Part shown: piece by piece, positions 36,920-46,674 of the stretch
Layout: every line of letters begins with the position of its first letter
Numbering within the stretch: the first letter of the stretch is position 1
Origin: Chitinophaga sp. SYP-B3965
GTDB taxonomy: Bacteria; Bacteroidota; Bacteroidia; Chitinophagales; Chitinophagaceae
Reading direction: 5' to 3'
DNA: 64,000 bases
NCBI RefSeq assembly: GCF_009647655.1
Contig: NZ_WJFD01000001.1
Location: 2,046,001-2,110,000, forward strand
Notes under the pieces: model-generated
What the model saw: the letters and a program-made list of their open reading frames with translations, nothing else
The model's database searches: none
What the model was told of the DNA's origin: nothing
Program-made: the position numbers and the translations under genes

Positions 36920-38452
36920 ATGAAATATAACTCCCTGACTTTTATTGCCCTTTTTCTAAGCCTCAACATGGTAAAAGCCCAGGAGAAGCTATTCCCCCAG
37001 GCCACTTTACAGGAAGATTTCAGGATACTAAGAAGCGCTTTGGAAACCGCACATATAGGCCTTTACAGGTATACCAGCAAACCGGAGATGGACAGCCTCA
37101 TGGAGGCACAGTATGAAAAAATAGATCATCCCATGCGAGAGATAGATTTTTTCAAGCTCCTCAGCCCCATCATGTGCAGCATCCGGGATGAACATACCTT
37201 CCTGTTACCTTCTTCAGATTACTGGAAGAATGAAATAGGCCAGACAATATACACCGCTACTGCGTCTGCTTCAAAAGCCAAACTCTTTCCCTTTTTCATC
37301 AGTATCATCAATGACCGGCTATTCATTGATAACAACCTGAGTGCGGAAGCCGAGATTCCACACGGTACGGAGATCCTTATGCTTAACGGCAAAAGCAGCA
37401 GGCAACTGCTGGATGCTCTCTTACCCACCATACATACCAATGGCTTTGTAGAAACTTTCAGATACAGGAACCTCGAACAGTTTTCTTTACAGCAAACCTA
37501 TAATCGCTTCATGGTACACTATGCTATATTTATAGGAAGACCAGATACTTTCAACCTTACCATCCGGAAACCGGGAAGTACAGGAACACAACAGGTAAGT
37601 ACACCCGCACTAACCAGTAAGGAGATCTACAATCACTACTGGCGGAGATATTCAGCTATCAATGACGAAAAGAAGCGGCATGAGATACCCGTTGAATTCA
37701 AAGCGATCAATACTAAAACTGCGTACCTAAGGTTATCAGATTTTCATGATGATCCCTGGCGAAGATACAACCTGAGCTATTCCACAGAATACAGGAACGA
37801 TTTCAAATACATCCTGGACAACAATATTCAAAACCTGATCATTGATCTACGGGGAAACGAAGGCGGCAACCTTGGTATTGGAATCGACATATTGAAGTAT
37901 ATATGCACTTCCCCCTACCAGCCATATCATTATCACGAATGTAACAACTACCGTTTCCCGGCCTTTACAAAATACATGAGGGATTCCACCCAGCTAAACA
38001 GGCTGCCGGATTCTGTGTTCATTAAAACAGTTGCTAATACTTACCGCAGCAACCCCATGGTTGCTACTGAGGTTTGGTCACGCCCCATGCAACCCGTTTC
38101 CGTACCTTATCGTAATAAGCTTTATGTGTTGATCAATGGCGCCACCGGATCGGCAGCATCCATATTGGCCACCCTGATCAGGGTAAACCGAAAGGATGCC
38201 ATCTTTATCGGCGAAGAAAGCGGCGGAGATATGGAAGGCCCTATTTCAGGCGCAGGTATGGATCTCATATTGCCCAATACAAAGATCAGAGCAGACATCC
38301 CCTTTATAAAACGGGTAGTCAATTTAAATAATTTCCCCTATCAAAAAGGCCGGGGGATCATTCCAGATCATACAGTTATACCAACCTCCACAGACATAAC
38401 CAATAGGACAGACACCCAATTAGCCTTCACCCTTAAAATAATTGGTCATTAA
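36920..38452 (+). CDS. Exported S41-family peptidase
   Basis: 510 residues from the ATG at 36920, which starts signal peptide MKYNSLTFIALFLSLNMVKAQ; the upstream TTG at 36884 lies in the leader hairpin. The S41/TSPc core is in the second half: KTAYLRLSDFHDD, NLIIDLRGNEGGNLGIGIDI, and the catalytic serine region INGATGSAASILATLIR followed by IFIGEESGGDMEG. An N-terminal helical domain (DFRILRSALETAHIGLYRY) is as in C-terminal processing peptidase-like and tricorn-core-like enzymes; no obvious PDZ. It would cleave proteins in the periplasm or outside. Single-gene unit. Confidence 0.9.
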   Translation: MKYNSLTFIALFLSLNMVKAQEKLFPQATLQEDFRILRSALETAHIGLYRYTSKPEMDSLMEAQYEKIDHPMREIDFFKLLSPIMCSIRDEHTFLLPSSDYWKNEIGQTIYTATASASKAKLFPFFISIINDRLFIDNNLSAEAEIPHGTEILMLNGKSSRQLLDALLPTIHTNGFVETFRYRNLEQFSLQQTYNRFMVHYAIFIGRPDTFNLTIRKPGSTGTQQVSTPALTSKEIYNHYWRRYSAINDEKKRHEIPVEFKAINTKTAYLRLSDFHDDPWRRYNLSYSTEYRNDFKYILDNNIQNLIIDLRGNEGGNLGIGIDILKYICTSPYQPYHYHECNNYRFPAFTKYMRDSTQLNRLPDSVFIKTVANTYRSNPMVATEVWSRPMQPVSVPYRNKLYVLINGATGSAASILATLIRVNRKDAIFIGEESGGDMEGPISGAGMDLILPNTKIRADIPFIKRVVNLNNFPYQKGRGIIPDHTVIPTSTDITNRTDTQLAFTLKIIGH

Positions 38453-38512
38453 TAATCAACCACTTACAAAATCAATCATATGATGAAATTTCATAGAAAT
38501 TAAAATATGTAA

Positions 38513-38520
38513 TATATTTG
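38513..38520 (+). promoter_or_regulatory. Candidate -7 element for the DUF898 gene
   Basis: TATATTTG matches TAnnTTTG, 40 bases before the ATG. The -33 position is weak (TTCA at 19-base spacing). Confidence 0.35.
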
Positions 38521-38560
38521 ATCTTATTTAATAAACCATTATCCTGTAAAACCTACACCT

Positions 38561-39529
38561 ATGCAACAACCGAACAATCGTCCGGCGGATTCGCTGAACA
38601 CCCCTTCACTCACCTTTCATGGCAGCGGAGAAACCTACTTTGGAATTCTCATCGTTAATATGCTGCTCACGATCGTTACCCTTGGGTTTTATTATCCCTG
38701 GGCCAGAGCAAAGGAGCTGCAATTCTTTTACTCAAACACTGAAATGGAAGGCTCCCCTTTTTCCTGGAATGGAACCGGCGCTGAGATCTTCAAAGGATTT
38801 ATCAAAGCAGTGGGCATCTTCCTTGCACTCATTGCGGTGAACGTTATCTTCAGATACTTAAAGATACCGGTCGTGGGTATGGTATTCTATATCCTATCCC
38901 TGATCCTCCTCATCCCTATCGCTATTCATGGTGCGAACCGTTACCATTGGTCAAGGACTTCCTGGAGAAGTATCCGCTTTGGTTATCGGGGAGACAGGAA
39001 TGAATTTGTGAAACTGTTCATCAAAGAAATACTGCTCACCATCGTTACAATAGGCATTTATGGTTCATGGGCAGCCATGAACATCCGCAATTATATCCTG
39101 GGCAACCTTCGCTTTGGAAGTGGGGAATTCACTTATGAAGGAGATGGCTGGGAATTCTTCAAAATGAACATCAAAGGATATTTCCTTACTCTTTTCACCC
39201 TGGGTATCTATTTTTTCTGGTGGCAGGCTGATGCTTTCCGTTACAGCATTGACAAACTCCGTCTGCTGCATGGCAACAAGTCTTATAACTTTCAGTCTAA
39301 AGCTACCGGCGGCGCATTTGCAGGTTTGCTGATCGTCAATATGCTGATCTTTATTTTCACGCTGGGTTTTGGTTATGCATGGGTACAGGTACGTACTATT
39401 AAATTCATATTTGCCAATGTAGAGATCGATGGAGATATCGCACTGGTTGATCTTCAGCAAACAGAAGAAGAATACAGGAACGCACTCGGCGAAGACCTCG
39501 CAGACATGATGGACCTGAGTGTTATCTAA
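38561..39529 (+). CDS. DUF898/YjgN-family membrane protein
   Basis: 322 residues. The family pattern is a repeated unit of a short polar beta segment, then a span ending in a W-A-R/N motif: LTFHGSGETYFGILIVNMLL with LGFYYPWARAKELQFFYSNT; FGYRGDRNEFVKLF with IGIYGSWAAMNIRNYILGNL; FTYEGDGWEFFKMN with LGIYFFWWQADAFRYS; and a fourth, LGFGYAWVQVRTIKFIFANV. About 6-7 membrane spans. Inner-membrane protein of unknown function. A clear terminator follows. Confidence 0.9.
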   Translation: MQQPNNRPADSLNTPSLTFHGSGETYFGILIVNMLLTIVTLGFYYPWARAKELQFFYSNTEMEGSPFSWNGTGAEIFKGFIKAVGIFLALIAVNVIFRYLKIPVVGMVFYILSLILLIPIAIHGANRYHWSRTSWRSIRFGYRGDRNEFVKLFIKEILLTIVTIGIYGSWAAMNIRNYILGNLRFGSGEFTYEGDGWEFFKMNIKGYFLTLFTLGIYFFWWQADAFRYSIDKLRLLHGNKSYNFQSKATGGAFAGLLIVNMLIFIFTLGFGYAWVQVRTIKFIFANVEIDGDIALVDLQQTEEEYRNALGEDLADMMDLSVI

Positions 39530-39547
39530 ATAAATATGTTTTTCATA

Positions 39548-39582
39548 AAAATGACCGGCCTCTTACTGGCCGGTCATTTTTT
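39548..39582 (+). terminator. Intrinsic terminator after the DUF898 gene
   Basis: A 13-bp perfect stem AAAATGACCGGCC / GGCCGGTCATTTT with loop TCTTACT, extending into T6. Confidence 0.9.
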
Positions 39583-39584
39583 AT

Positions 39585-39621
39585 ACAAAAAAGCCGCATA
39601 AACCTTACGGTCCATGCGGCT
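39585..39621 (-). terminator. Intrinsic terminator of the OmpA gene
   Basis: On the minus strand AGCCGCAT (39621-39614) pairs with ATGCGGCT (39599-39592), followed by T6. It lies about 90 bases behind the stop codon. Confidence 0.8.
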
Positions 39622-39642
39622 AAAGAATCATCCAATCGCCTC

Positions 39643-39663
39643 TGCCGCGCAGCAAAGGGCGGA
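39643..39663 (-). repeat. 21-bp dispersed repeat, copy 2
   Basis: The exact reverse complement of 8283-8303, located in the 3' untranslated part of the OmpA transcript between stop codon and terminator. On the minus strand it is preceded by a T/A-rich stretch as in copy 1. Confidence 0.65.
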
Positions 39664-39707
39664 TTTTTGTTTTATTTTTTATTTGAATTCTTATTCACCC
39701 GGCAAGC

Positions 39708-40598
39708 CTAATTAGTACCTGCTGGTGCTGGTGCCTTTGCATCACCACCTTCCGGCGCCTTTTCTATCAACTCCATAAACTGATCCAGCTTCGGTGTGAT
39801 AATGATCTGGGTCCGTCTGTTCTTGTTCTTTCCATCAGGAGTATCGTTGGAAGCAACCGGGTTGTATTCCCCTCTGCCACCCGCCGTTAGCCTTTTAGGA
39901 TCTACACTGTAATTGTTCTGTAAAGATTGAACCACAGACGATGCCCTCAATGCACTCAAATCCCAGTTGTTCCGGATGTTTGTCTGCGAAATAGGCACAT
40001 TATCCGTATTACCTTCAATCAGCACATCATAATCTTTGTAGTCTGTAATGATCTTTGCAATTTTACTGAGTGTTTCTCCAGCCGCAGGTGAGATCTCATA
40101 GCTACCTGATTTATAAAGCATCTTATCAGAAAGCGAGATGTAAACAACACCTTTTAACACCTGCACATCAACATCACTTAACTCTTGCCTGCTCAAAGAA
40201 CGGGTCAGGTTATTAGTCAGCACAAGATTAAGCGAATCGCTTTTGTTCTTGGTGTTCACCAGGTGCTGTATGTATTTGTTGGAAGCATTGATCTCATCCA
40301 CCAATTTAGAGATGTTCACATTACCCTGGCTGGTGGAATTAAGACATTTATCCAATGCTGCCTGTAAAGCAGCAAGCCCTGTACGCTGAGAAGCAATTTG
40401 CTCCTCCAGGCTTTTAACCCTTGTGTTGGCGCCTGTAAGGTCCCGCTGGGCGGTTTGATATCTGCCATCCAGTTCCTTGTTCTGGTTCTGCAGATCATTA
40501 TAGCTGGACTGTAACTGAGCGAATTTCTTATTGCTCACACAGCCCGTTCCTAATATGCTCACCACCAGCAATGCTGATGATACAAGACGTATACTCAT
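39708..40598 (-). CDS. OmpA-family lipoprotein
   Basis: 296 residues. Lipoprotein signal ending ILGTGC (Cys20), a coiled-coil stalk at about 25-90 (LQSSYNDLQNQNKELDGRYQ, VKSLEEQIASQRTGLAALQA) and an OmpA peptidoglycan-binding domain at about 150-270 with LIEGNTDNVPIS, NNWDLSALRASSVVQSL and NRRTQIIITP. It should be anchored in the outer membrane and grip peptidoglycan. The C-terminal tail is rich in alanine and proline. Single-gene unit. Confidence 0.93.
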   Translation of the reverse strand: MSIRLVSSALLVVSILGTGCVSNKKFAQLQSSYNDLQNQNKELDGRYQTAQRDLTGANTRVKSLEEQIASQRTGLAALQAALDKCLNSTSQGNVNISKLVDEINASNKYIQHLVNTKNKSDSLNLVLTNNLTRSLSRQELSDVDVQVLKGVVYISLSDKMLYKSGSYEISPAAGETLSKIAKIITDYKDYDVLIEGNTDNVPISQTNIRNNWDLSALRASSVVQSLQNNYSVDPKRLTAGGRGEYNPVASNDTPDGKNKNRRTQIIITPKLDQFMELIEKAPEGGDAKAPAPAGTN

Positions 40599-40726
40599 AT
40601 ACCAATTGTTTTAGATAATCAAATCATCATATCCATACGATAACAACCACCAGAAGCAAAGGTTGTGCCATCAAAGAACAACGGTATTAAGTCATCGGCT
40701 ACTATGAGCATTACATATAAATAAAA

Positions 40727-40751
40727 AATGGGGGCCATCAAGCCCCCATTT
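40727..40751 (-). terminator. Intrinsic terminator of the SusC-SusD-GntR operon
   Basis: AAATGGGGGC / GCCCCCATTT, 10-bp perfect stem with loop CATCA. On the minus strand it is followed by TTTTTATTTAT. It begins 7 bases after the GntR stop codon. Confidence 0.9.
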
Positions 40752-40757
40752 CCACTA

Positions 40758-41774
40758 TTAAAGAGAATTCCTTCTGATCAGTTCTGTAGGAATCACTTCA
40801 CTCACCTGTTCATGTTTCATCACTGCCCTGGCCACCCGTTTCCCCATCTCTGCAAAACTCACGGAGTAAGTAGTGATCCCATTCCCCACTATTTCCTTTA
40901 CCGGTTCATCGTTATGGGAAAGGATGCCGATATCTTTCCCCGGTTTTATCTTTTTAGTATCACAATCCTTTAACAGGTTCCACAACTCAGCATTCTCATT
41001 CACATAATACACAACACCCTTTTCTACTGAACCTGGTATATACTCTCTGAGCACTTTCCCTTTGATGCCATAGTTCTTGATGAACTTCTTAAAGGAACGT
41101 ACGATCTCAGGCGGGAACAGGGAATCTGGATTGTGAAAGAAGATCATCTCATCATATTTCTTGATCACATCCGCCACCTGCTCAAATATGGCATATGAGG
41201 ACTTTTCAAATTCCTGCACCACATAATTGAACTTTCCGTCCAGTGGCTCATACCGGTCAAACATCACCAGCTTGTTGCGGGGAATGCCATTCAGCAATTC
41301 CTTTGTACGCGGATGATGGATGGGTGATATCACATACATGCCATACTTTGCTTTTACCATGGAAAAGATGGCTTCAAACACCTCAATATTGCCGTGATGA
41401 AAAAATACATCCGCATGCACATTTTCATCCAATCCATTCCTGAAACTGCGGTAAAACTGGTCCTGGAAAGTATCTATCGTATACATCAGCACTGCTACCT
41501 TTAGCGCATGCCGGGTATTATCATTGGATACAAAGTAACCTAACCGGTTCTTGGATTCAATGATCCCCCTGCGCTGCAACTCCCTGTAACCTTTCATTAC
41601 AGTTTCCCGCGCATATCCCAAACCAGAGATCATGGCATTCACAGAAGGCAGCGGATCACCTATCACTATTACTTTAGCATCAATGGCATTGATGATCCCT
41701 TCCACGAACCGTTCGTGTTTGGAATAGGATGGTACTTCATCCAGTGCCTGTATTTTGTCAAAAACGTTCTTCAT
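40758..41774 (-). CDS. GntR-type regulator with LacI/periplasmic-binding-like effector domain
   Basis: 338 residues. N-terminal winged helix (about 15-85): YSKHERFVEGIINAIDAKVI, LPSVNAMISGLGYARETVMK and GYRELQRRGIIESKNRLGYF. The rest (about 90-338) has the alternating alpha/beta layout of a sugar-binding LacI-type domain: KVAVLMYTIDTFQDQFYRSF, MYVISPIHHPRTKELL, IGILSHNDEPVKEIV. The GntR-plus-LacI layout is that of Bacillus AraR, an arabinose repressor. It is 2 bases behind susD and last in the operon, and a GH127 arabinofuranosidase gene lies on the other side of susC. An arabinose-like effector is my inference. Confidence 0.87.
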   Translation of the reverse strand: MKNVFDKIQALDEVPSYSKHERFVEGIINAIDAKVIVIGDPLPSVNAMISGLGYARETVMKGYRELQRRGIIESKNRLGYFVSNDNTRHALKVAVLMYTIDTFQDQFYRSFRNGLDENVHADVFFHHGNIEVFEAIFSMVKAKYGMYVISPIHHPRTKELLNGIPRNKLVMFDRYEPLDGKFNYVVQEFEKSSYAIFEQVADVIKKYDEMIFFHNPDSLFPPEIVRSFKKFIKNYGIKGKVLREYIPGSVEKGVVYYVNENAELWNLLKDCDTKKIKPGKDIGILSHNDEPVKEIVGNGITTYSVSFAEMGKRVARAVMKHEQVSEVIPTELIRRNSL

Positions 41775-41776
41775 TC

Positions 41777-43336
41777 CTAGTTATAACCCGGGTTCTGATC
41801 TTCCGGTCCAATGTCTTCATTCAACTTCATTTCTACATCCGGGATCGGAAAGATAATATTGAAAGGCTGAATTTTCGCAGATTCCTTTGTCCATTTATTA
41901 CGGGCTGTCACCAATTCAATGAATTTCCCCGTTCTGATCAGGTCTATACGCCGCCAGTCTTCCGCAAAAAGCTCCCTGATGCGCTCGTCCATGATCTTTA
42001 CCCTGAATTCTTCTTTGGACATGGCCTTCCAGCTTTTATCATCCGGTAAGGTACCTCCCCAGGCACGTGCCCTTACTTCATTCACCACCACTATCGCATC
42101 GCCGGTTTTTCCTGCTTCATTCAGGCATTCAGCATAACAGAGCTTGATGTCCGCCAGCCGGAGTATGGGGATGTTCTTTCCGGAGTTCCACATATTACTG
42201 ATCCTCATTTCGTGATGTTTATCTACGCGGAAGTCTTCATACTTTTTGATATGCGGTTTCAGCTCATCATGATTGGGGCCCAGGTCTTCCCAGGAGATCC
42301 GCTCTAATGTAGGTGTTTCTCCGTAATAGGTAAAGTCGTACCGGATACTTTCTTCCCTTCTCAGGTCGCCATCTTCCCAAACGCCGCCATTAGCTACTGT
42401 TTCATAAGCATATAACGTAGGCACCAGTTTATCATATCCTGAGTAATAACATCCATCCCCAAAAAAGGACTGTACAGCCCTGGAACCTATCTGGAATTGT
42501 ATCTTGTTATTATTAGGATATACAGGGCCAAACTGGAATTCTAAAATTGATTCCGCTGTATTGGCTTTATTAAAATCCCAGATATCCTTGTAAGGCACCA
42601 GGGAATAGTCTCCCATCATTTTCTGAAAGCATTCTGCAGCTTTAGCAAAATCACGAAACCCTGTAGATTCAGGTGCGGACATATAAGCTTTGCCCAGCAT
42701 AGCCCATCCTGCACCGGAAGTAGCGCGTCCCGGTTGATTTGTTTTAGGGGAATAGGTAGCTGCTTTGGTAAGATCATCAATAATGAATGCCCACACATCT
42801 TTCAGTGGTTGGCGACGGCCTCCCAGTTCTTCCTGCCGTTTCATATCCACGATAGGTATTTCGCCCCAGTACATGGCCAGCTGAAAATCAATAAAACCAC
42901 GTACAAAACAGGCTTCACCATATAATGAACCTTGTTTGGTTCCAATCGAAACACCTTCTTCCAGGCCCCTGACGATCTTGGCAGATTCAGTGACCAGCGG
43001 CCAGCGGATGTTCCATTGGTTAGCAATATAGTTCAGGTTAGCATTCAGATTAGCGTCATAGCGATCCAATCCTCCTTTCAGGGCATCGCTCTTCATTTGA
43101 AAAGCACCCTGTTGTGTTTCGTCAGTTCCCATCATCGGTACCAATCCCTGCTCATCTGTCCTGATGTTCTTCCAGTTGGCATAAACGCCCTTGAGGCTTG
43201 TTTCTACCAGTTCAAGGTCTGAATATACTTTACCCTCATCCAGTTTAGTGAGGCTTTTTTCATCGAGGAACTTTTTACAGGAAGCCAGCAGCACAACCGC
43301 TGCTATTACTAAAGTCCAATTTATATAGCGTTTCAT
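41777..43336 (-). CDS. SusD/RagB-family lipoprotein
   Basis: 519 residues, normal length. Lipoprotein signal ending VVLLASC (Cys20). SusD patterns: VETSLKGVYANWKNI near 45, GSLYGEACFVRGFIDFQLAM near 140, and C-terminal ILRLADIKLCYAECLNEAGK, VNEVRARAW, RIRELFAEDWRRIDLIRTGK. Surface lid of the SusC encoded 19 bases upstream. Confidence 0.94.
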   Translation of the reverse strand: MKRYINWTLVIAAVVLLASCKKFLDEKSLTKLDEGKVYSDLELVETSLKGVYANWKNIRTDEQGLVPMMGTDETQQGAFQMKSDALKGGLDRYDANLNANLNYIANQWNIRWPLVTESAKIVRGLEEGVSIGTKQGSLYGEACFVRGFIDFQLAMYWGEIPIVDMKRQEELGGRRQPLKDVWAFIIDDLTKAATYSPKTNQPGRATSGAGWAMLGKAYMSAPESTGFRDFAKAAECFQKMMGDYSLVPYKDIWDFNKANTAESILEFQFGPVYPNNNKIQFQIGSRAVQSFFGDGCYYSGYDKLVPTLYAYETVANGGVWEDGDLRREESIRYDFTYYGETPTLERISWEDLGPNHDELKPHIKKYEDFRVDKHHEMRISNMWNSGKNIPILRLADIKLCYAECLNEAGKTGDAIVVVNEVRARAWGGTLPDDKSWKAMSKEEFRVKIMDERIRELFAEDWRRIDLIRTGKFIELVTARNKWTKESAKIQPFNIIFPIPDVEMKLNEDIGPEDQNPGYN

Positions 43337-43355
43337 AATTTTACCCTTGAAAAGT

Positions 43356-46300
43356 TTAAAAACCGAGATTCAATCCAAATACAAACATTTTGGAAGGCGG
43401 ATATCCAAAGTCGCCCGTTTCAGGATCAAACCCTTTGTATTTGGTGATACAGAAGAGGTTGGAACCCGTGAAGTAAAAGCGCAGTTTATCCATATGCCAG
43501 TTGCTCAGTAGTTTTTCCGGGAGGGTGTAAGACAATGTTAAAGCAGATAACCGGAGGTAAGAAGCATCCTGGATAGTATAATCCATATCTGAAGGGTTAT
43601 ACCTGTTATAGCTGGTATTGGCAATCACACGTGGTATGTTCGTATTCGTGTTTTGAGGTGTCCATCTGTTCAGCAGATCTGCAGAAGCCATGCTTTCACC
43701 GATGCTGTTGATCAATCCTTCATAATATCCGCTGATCTTCTTAGCACCATATGAATAGGTAAACACCGTATTTAAAGCGAAACCTTTATAAGACAGATCG
43801 GTAGCAAAACCACCATAAAATTTAGGATCTTTTTTAGCCACTACATCCATATCCAGTTGATTCACCAAACCATCCGGTACACCTTTAGGACCAGAGATAT
43901 CCTTTGCAAACAGATCACCCAGGGAAACAGTTTTACCATTGTAGTTAACACCTTCCCACTCAGAACGGTTCCATTCCTGTGCTATTCCGCCGGTGCGGTA
44001 AGTATAGATTGTATTCAGGGATTTACCGAGGAAAATATTGCCTTCCCGCTGGATCACATTTTCACTCAGATTGTAGATCGCATCGGCAGTACCATAGAGC
44101 TTTTTAACTATGTTCTTGTCGAATGAAATGTTACCGGCAACAGACCAGTTGAAATCGTTTTTCCTGATGATATCTGCATTCACAGAGATCTCAATACCCT
44201 GGTTATTCAAACGGCCTATATTCTGCCATTCTGCATTATAACCGGTAGTGCCCGCCAGCGTTCTGTTCACCAGCAGATTATCGTTATTGATATAGAATGC
44301 ATCTGCTGTTACCGTCAGCCTGGAATCCAAAAAGCCCATGTCAATACCTACATTGCTTTGCTTTTGTTTTTCCCAGGAGATAGCCGGATTACCTCTCCTG
44401 CCATCGTTTAAGATCAGCGCATTCCCATTGTCTATCCTGGAGCCATACAGCGTTTGGAAAGAATAATTGCCAATATCCTGGTTACCTACCACACCATATC
44501 CTGCACGAAGTTTCAACAGGCTGAAGATGCCGTTGTCTTTCATGAAATCTTCATTGGTAATACTCCAGCCGGCAGACAGAGAGGGAAATACACCCCAGCG
44601 ATTCCCTGAAGCAAACCGGGAGGAACCATCATAACGGGTGGTAGCCGTAAAGAAATACTTGTCTTTAAAACTATAGTTAACACGGGCAAAAAATGACAGC
44701 AGGGAATAGTTATAGAAATCAGAACCGAGTACCGCCTTTTCTACTGCTGCCGCACCTCCCAGGTCATAGTAGGATAAGTCATCACTGGCAAACCGGTCTC
44801 CCTGCGCTTTCGTATAATCAGAACTCCGCTTGCTGGAACTGGTTCCCACAAGGGCTGTTATCCTGTGATCATCTGCGACAGTAGTGTTATAGGTAATGGT
44901 GTTATCCCATTGCCAGTAAGTATCATTCCATCTTTCATGTTTCGCACGTGCATCACCATTATAGTGACGGATGGCTTCCTGGATATTTTTAGGTGTGAAT
45001 TCAAACCAGCTTTGTTCTGCATAATCAAGTGAATAGGTAGAACGGATGTCCAGCCCTTTCACAGGATTGATATTGATGTAGTTGGTAGATGCAATACGGT
45101 TGCGGCTCCGCTTACGGTCAATGTTCAGGGAGTTAAATGGATTGAAGTCGTTATTATTCTGATCACCATGTGAGCGGTAATACAAAGTGAGGTAATCATA
45201 AGTATACCTTGTAGCCGGATCCCTGTATGGATCATAATTAAGCAGCGGATTGGCGCCCAGTGATTTATTATATACATCATCAGAAGGAAAACCATCATTG
45301 GTACGGGTAAAACCTGTATTCGTTCCTACTTTCAGCCATTTCTTCACATCATATTCCGCATTAAAACGACCGGTATATTTATCCTGCGTTGTTTTCTCGA
45401 TCAGCCCTTTCGTTCCTGCATAACCAAAACTGATGTAAAACACACCACGGTCTGAACCGCCGGAAAAACCTAAAGAATGGTTTTGCTGAAAGCCCGTACG
45501 GGTTGCCTGATCCAGCCAGTTATAGCTTTGCCCGCTATTGTAGGTAGCAAACTCCTGTGCGGAAAAAGCAATATTCGTTTTCATCAGGGTATTATCAATA
45601 TAGTCCTGGCGGTTAGCCGTGGGGTTATCTTTCATATAACCGTTGGCGTAAGCATCCGTGCGCAGCTGAAAGAGTTGCGAGGCATTCATCGTAGGAGGCA
45701 TTTGCGAAAACTGGTTAAAACCTACCCAGCCATCATAGGTAACAACACCATCTCCTCCTCTTCTTGCACCTTTTTTTGTAGTGATCACCACTACCCCATT
45801 TGCTCCCCTGGAACCATAGAGCGCAGTAGCAGATGCATCTTTCAGCACCTGAACAGATGCCACGTCATTCAGGTTAATGGAATTGAATCCACCCTGGTTA
45901 TTTTCCATCACCAAACCATCCACCACATATATCGGTGAAGAGCCTGCGTTGATAGTATTCATACCACGGATCTTGATCTGCGCATCGTCACCAGGTTTGG
46001 TGGCATTGCTGATAAAAACCCCTGCCACACGGCCCTGCAAAGCCTGATTCACATTGGTTGCAGGGCGTTCCAGCAACGTTTTGGAATCTACATTGGCTAC
46101 AGCCCCGGTGAGGTCACTTCTTCTCATCCGTGCGCCTACCACTACTACCTCATCAACTACAGAAGAGGCTTGTTTTAATTGAATGTTAAGCGTTGCCTGT
46201 GTTTGTACATTAAAAGGAACAGACTGGGTTTCAAAACCAACGTAACTAAGTTCAAGCGTACCATTGTTGCCGGGAACATTCAGCGTGAACGCACCTTGTA

Positions 46301-46502
46301 CATCAGTAACAGTACCTGTTTTAGTACCTGATAATTTTACAGATACCCCTGGAAGCGGTTCGCCTTTTGTATCTGTAACTTTTCCGGAGAGCCTGCTGCC
46401 ACCCTGAGCCATAACGGGTGTAGCAGAAAATAATATTGCTTTGCACAATAGCAGCAATAGTAGAATTATGGGAGCATTTTTTGCAGTCATAACGCAATTC
46501 AT
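43356..46502 (-). CDS. SusC/RagA-family TonB-linked outer membrane porin
   Basis: 1048 residues from the ATG at 46502; a second ATG at 46490 is equally possible, while the frame upstream of 46502 has only a TTG. Signal region ends ATPVMAQ. No STN domain. Carboxypeptidase-regulatory-like domain at about 40-115 (LSGKVTDTKGEPLPGVSVKL), plug with the SusC signature (VVVGARMRRSDLTGAVANVD, AGVFISNATKPGDDAQIKIR, VLKDASATALYGSRGANGVV) and barrel ending FVFGLNLGF. Transport without sigma signalling is expected; control is more likely by the GntR or AraC regulators nearby. A full-consensus promoter lies 170 bases upstream. Confidence 0.94.
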   Translation of the reverse strand: MNCVMTAKNAPIILLLLLLCKAILFSATPVMAQGGSRLSGKVTDTKGEPLPGVSVKLSGTKTGTVTDVQGAFTLNVPGNNGTLELSYVGFETQSVPFNVQTQATLNIQLKQASSVVDEVVVVGARMRRSDLTGAVANVDSKTLLERPATNVNQALQGRVAGVFISNATKPGDDAQIKIRGMNTINAGSSPIYVVDGLVMENNQGGFNSINLNDVASVQVLKDASATALYGSRGANGVVVITTKKGARRGGDGVVTYDGWVGFNQFSQMPPTMNASQLFQLRTDAYANGYMKDNPTANRQDYIDNTLMKTNIAFSAQEFATYNSGQSYNWLDQATRTGFQQNHSLGFSGGSDRGVFYISFGYAGTKGLIEKTTQDKYTGRFNAEYDVKKWLKVGTNTGFTRTNDGFPSDDVYNKSLGANPLLNYDPYRDPATRYTYDYLTLYYRSHGDQNNNDFNPFNSLNIDRKRSRNRIASTNYININPVKGLDIRSTYSLDYAEQSWFEFTPKNIQEAIRHYNGDARAKHERWNDTYWQWDNTITYNTTVADDHRITALVGTSSSKRSSDYTKAQGDRFASDDLSYYDLGGAAAVEKAVLGSDFYNYSLLSFFARVNYSFKDKYFFTATTRYDGSSRFASGNRWGVFPSLSAGWSITNEDFMKDNGIFSLLKLRAGYGVVGNQDIGNYSFQTLYGSRIDNGNALILNDGRRGNPAISWEKQKQSNVGIDMGFLDSRLTVTADAFYINNDNLLVNRTLAGTTGYNAEWQNIGRLNNQGIEISVNADIIRKNDFNWSVAGNISFDKNIVKKLYGTADAIYNLSENVIQREGNIFLGKSLNTIYTYRTGGIAQEWNRSEWEGVNYNGKTVSLGDLFAKDISGPKGVPDGLVNQLDMDVVAKKDPKFYGGFATDLSYKGFALNTVFTYSYGAKKISGYYEGLINSIGESMASADLLNRWTPQNTNTNIPRVIANTSYNRYNPSDMDYTIQDASYLRLSALTLSYTLPEKLLSNWHMDKLRFYFTGSNLFCITKYKGFDPETGDFGYPPSKMFVFGLNLGF

Positions 46503-46674
46503 AAGGTGGTGAATAAAGGTTGTTTTTTGACAAATAGCAGGCGTAGCCAAGAGCTATTCCTTTGTGGTGCTATTGGTGGATAAGTCGTTCAAGTCGTAAT
46601 CTTACATATATACGTGGTTGATTATTACTAATGTACCCGTGGTCTACTGTGTTATTCTATTCTGTTCTACTTAA

